NCBI GenBank assembly: GCA_030067055.1 | Contig: JASJAL010000277.1 | Span: 1-5,133, forward strand | Source: Kiloniellales bacterium | Lineage (GTDB): Bacteria; Pseudomonadota; Alphaproteobacteria; Kiloniellales; JAKSBE01 | Length of the DNA stretch: 5,133 nucleotides | Direction of reading: 5' to 3' | Shown here: in pieces, positions 4,743-5,133 of the stretch | Numbering within the stretch: position 1 is the stretch's first letter | Layout of the letters: each line of letters starts with the position of its first letter | The notes under the pieces: generated by a model | Databases searched by the model: none | What the model was told of the DNA's origin: nothing | What the model saw: only the letters and a program-made list of their open reading frames with translations | Translations under genes and position numbers: made by a program

Positions 4743-5133
4743 AGCTCGAGGCCCACAGCATCGGCTTCGCCGTCAACGGCCGATCGGTCGAGGCCCAGGC
4801 GCCGCCGGCGACCCGCCTGTCCGTGGTCCTGCGCGAGGAGCTCGGTCTGACCGGGACCAAGGTCGGCTGCGACGCCGGCGATTGCGGCGCCTGCACCGTG
4901 CTGCTCGACGGCCAGCAGGTCTGCGCCTGCATGACCGCCCTGGGTCAGGTCGCAGGTCGCGCGGTGACCACCGTGGAAGGCTTGGCGCAGAACGGATCGC
5001 TCTCGCCGCTGCAGACCGCCTTCCAGCGCCACGGCGCCGCCCAGTGCGGGATCTGCACGCCCGGCATGCTGATGGCGGCGCAGGATCTGCTGTCGCGCAA
5101 TCCGGCGCCGGTCGAGGCTGAAGTGATGGGCGC
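4739..5133 (+). CDS. [2Fe-2S]-binding subunit of a molybdenum hydroxylase, 3' end cut by the window
   Basis: The frame starts at GTG (4739-4741), overlapping the preceding stop codon as GTGA, and stays open to the window end, giving 131 visible residues. The N-terminal plant-ferredoxin-like domain has cluster ligands C44, C49, C52 and C64 (C-x4-C-x2-C-x11-C); C62 is an extra nearby cysteine. The second, helical cluster domain begins with QCGICTPGM, giving C103 and C106. Its expected C-x-C pair, about 31 residues later, lies beyond the edge. Stand-alone small subunits are about 150-170 residues, so either about 20-40 residues are missing, or the frame continues into a fused molybdopterin domain, which occurs in some members. 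The role is electron transfer from the molybdenum site to FAD. A GTG start without its own clear ribosome site fits coupling to the upstream gene. Confidence 0.93.
   Translation, partial: MKLEAHSIGFAVNGRSVEAQAPPATRLSVVLREELGLTGTKVGCDAGDCGACTVLLDGQQVCACMTALGQVAGRAVTTVEGLAQNGSLSPLQTAFQRHGAAQCGICTPGMLMAAQDLLSRNPAPVEAEVMG

Overview
The window looks like a chromosomal segment of a GC-rich proteobacterium, most likely an alphaproteobacterium of Rhodospirillales/Rhizobiales type. This is inferred from high GC by eye, strong third-position GC bias (which leaves long spurious antisense frames), short palindromic intergenic elements starting AGAGC, and the gene content. No rRNA, tRNA, CRISPR array, transposase or phage gene was seen.

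Layout, left to right. Positions 3-113 hold a composite palindromic intergenic element with two inner hairpins. It lies just beyond the 3' end of a minus-strand gene (139-1461) for a Tat-exported periplasmic substrate-binding protein of the branched-chain amino acid/amide ABC transporter type. Positions 1462-1569 are a short leader with a good ribosome binding site but no convincing promoter. Positions 1570-1682 hold two 50-bp hairpin elements of one family in opposite orientation, a REP-pair-like arrangement. The second runs into the stop codon of the next minus-strand gene (1681-3144), which encodes a polytopic membrane protein with a signal peptide and about ten membrane segments. It resembles a poorly characterised family often annotated as fenitrothion hydrolase-like.

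Positions 3145-3307 are a divergent promoter region. On the plus strand follow a MarR-family regulator (3308-3757) and an AT-rich promoter region with a GTATAC-centred palindrome. Then comes the start of a molybdenum hydroxylase operon: an FAD-binding medium subunit (3888-4742) overlapping by 4 bp a [2Fe-2S] subunit (4739 to the window end, incomplete). The large molybdopterin subunit is expected just outside the window.

Functional reading (inference): the MarR protein probably controls itself through a perfect 18-bp palindrome beside its own -10 box, and may control the adjacent xanthine dehydrogenase/CO dehydrogenase-type enzyme, which would hydroxylate an N-heterocycle or aldehyde. The substrate cannot be told from these subunits. 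The binding protein may import a related compound, but no permease or ATPase gene is in view. Nothing here amounts to a clear new multi-gene system. The most informative non-coding signals are the inverted hairpin pair and the two different operator-like palindromes.
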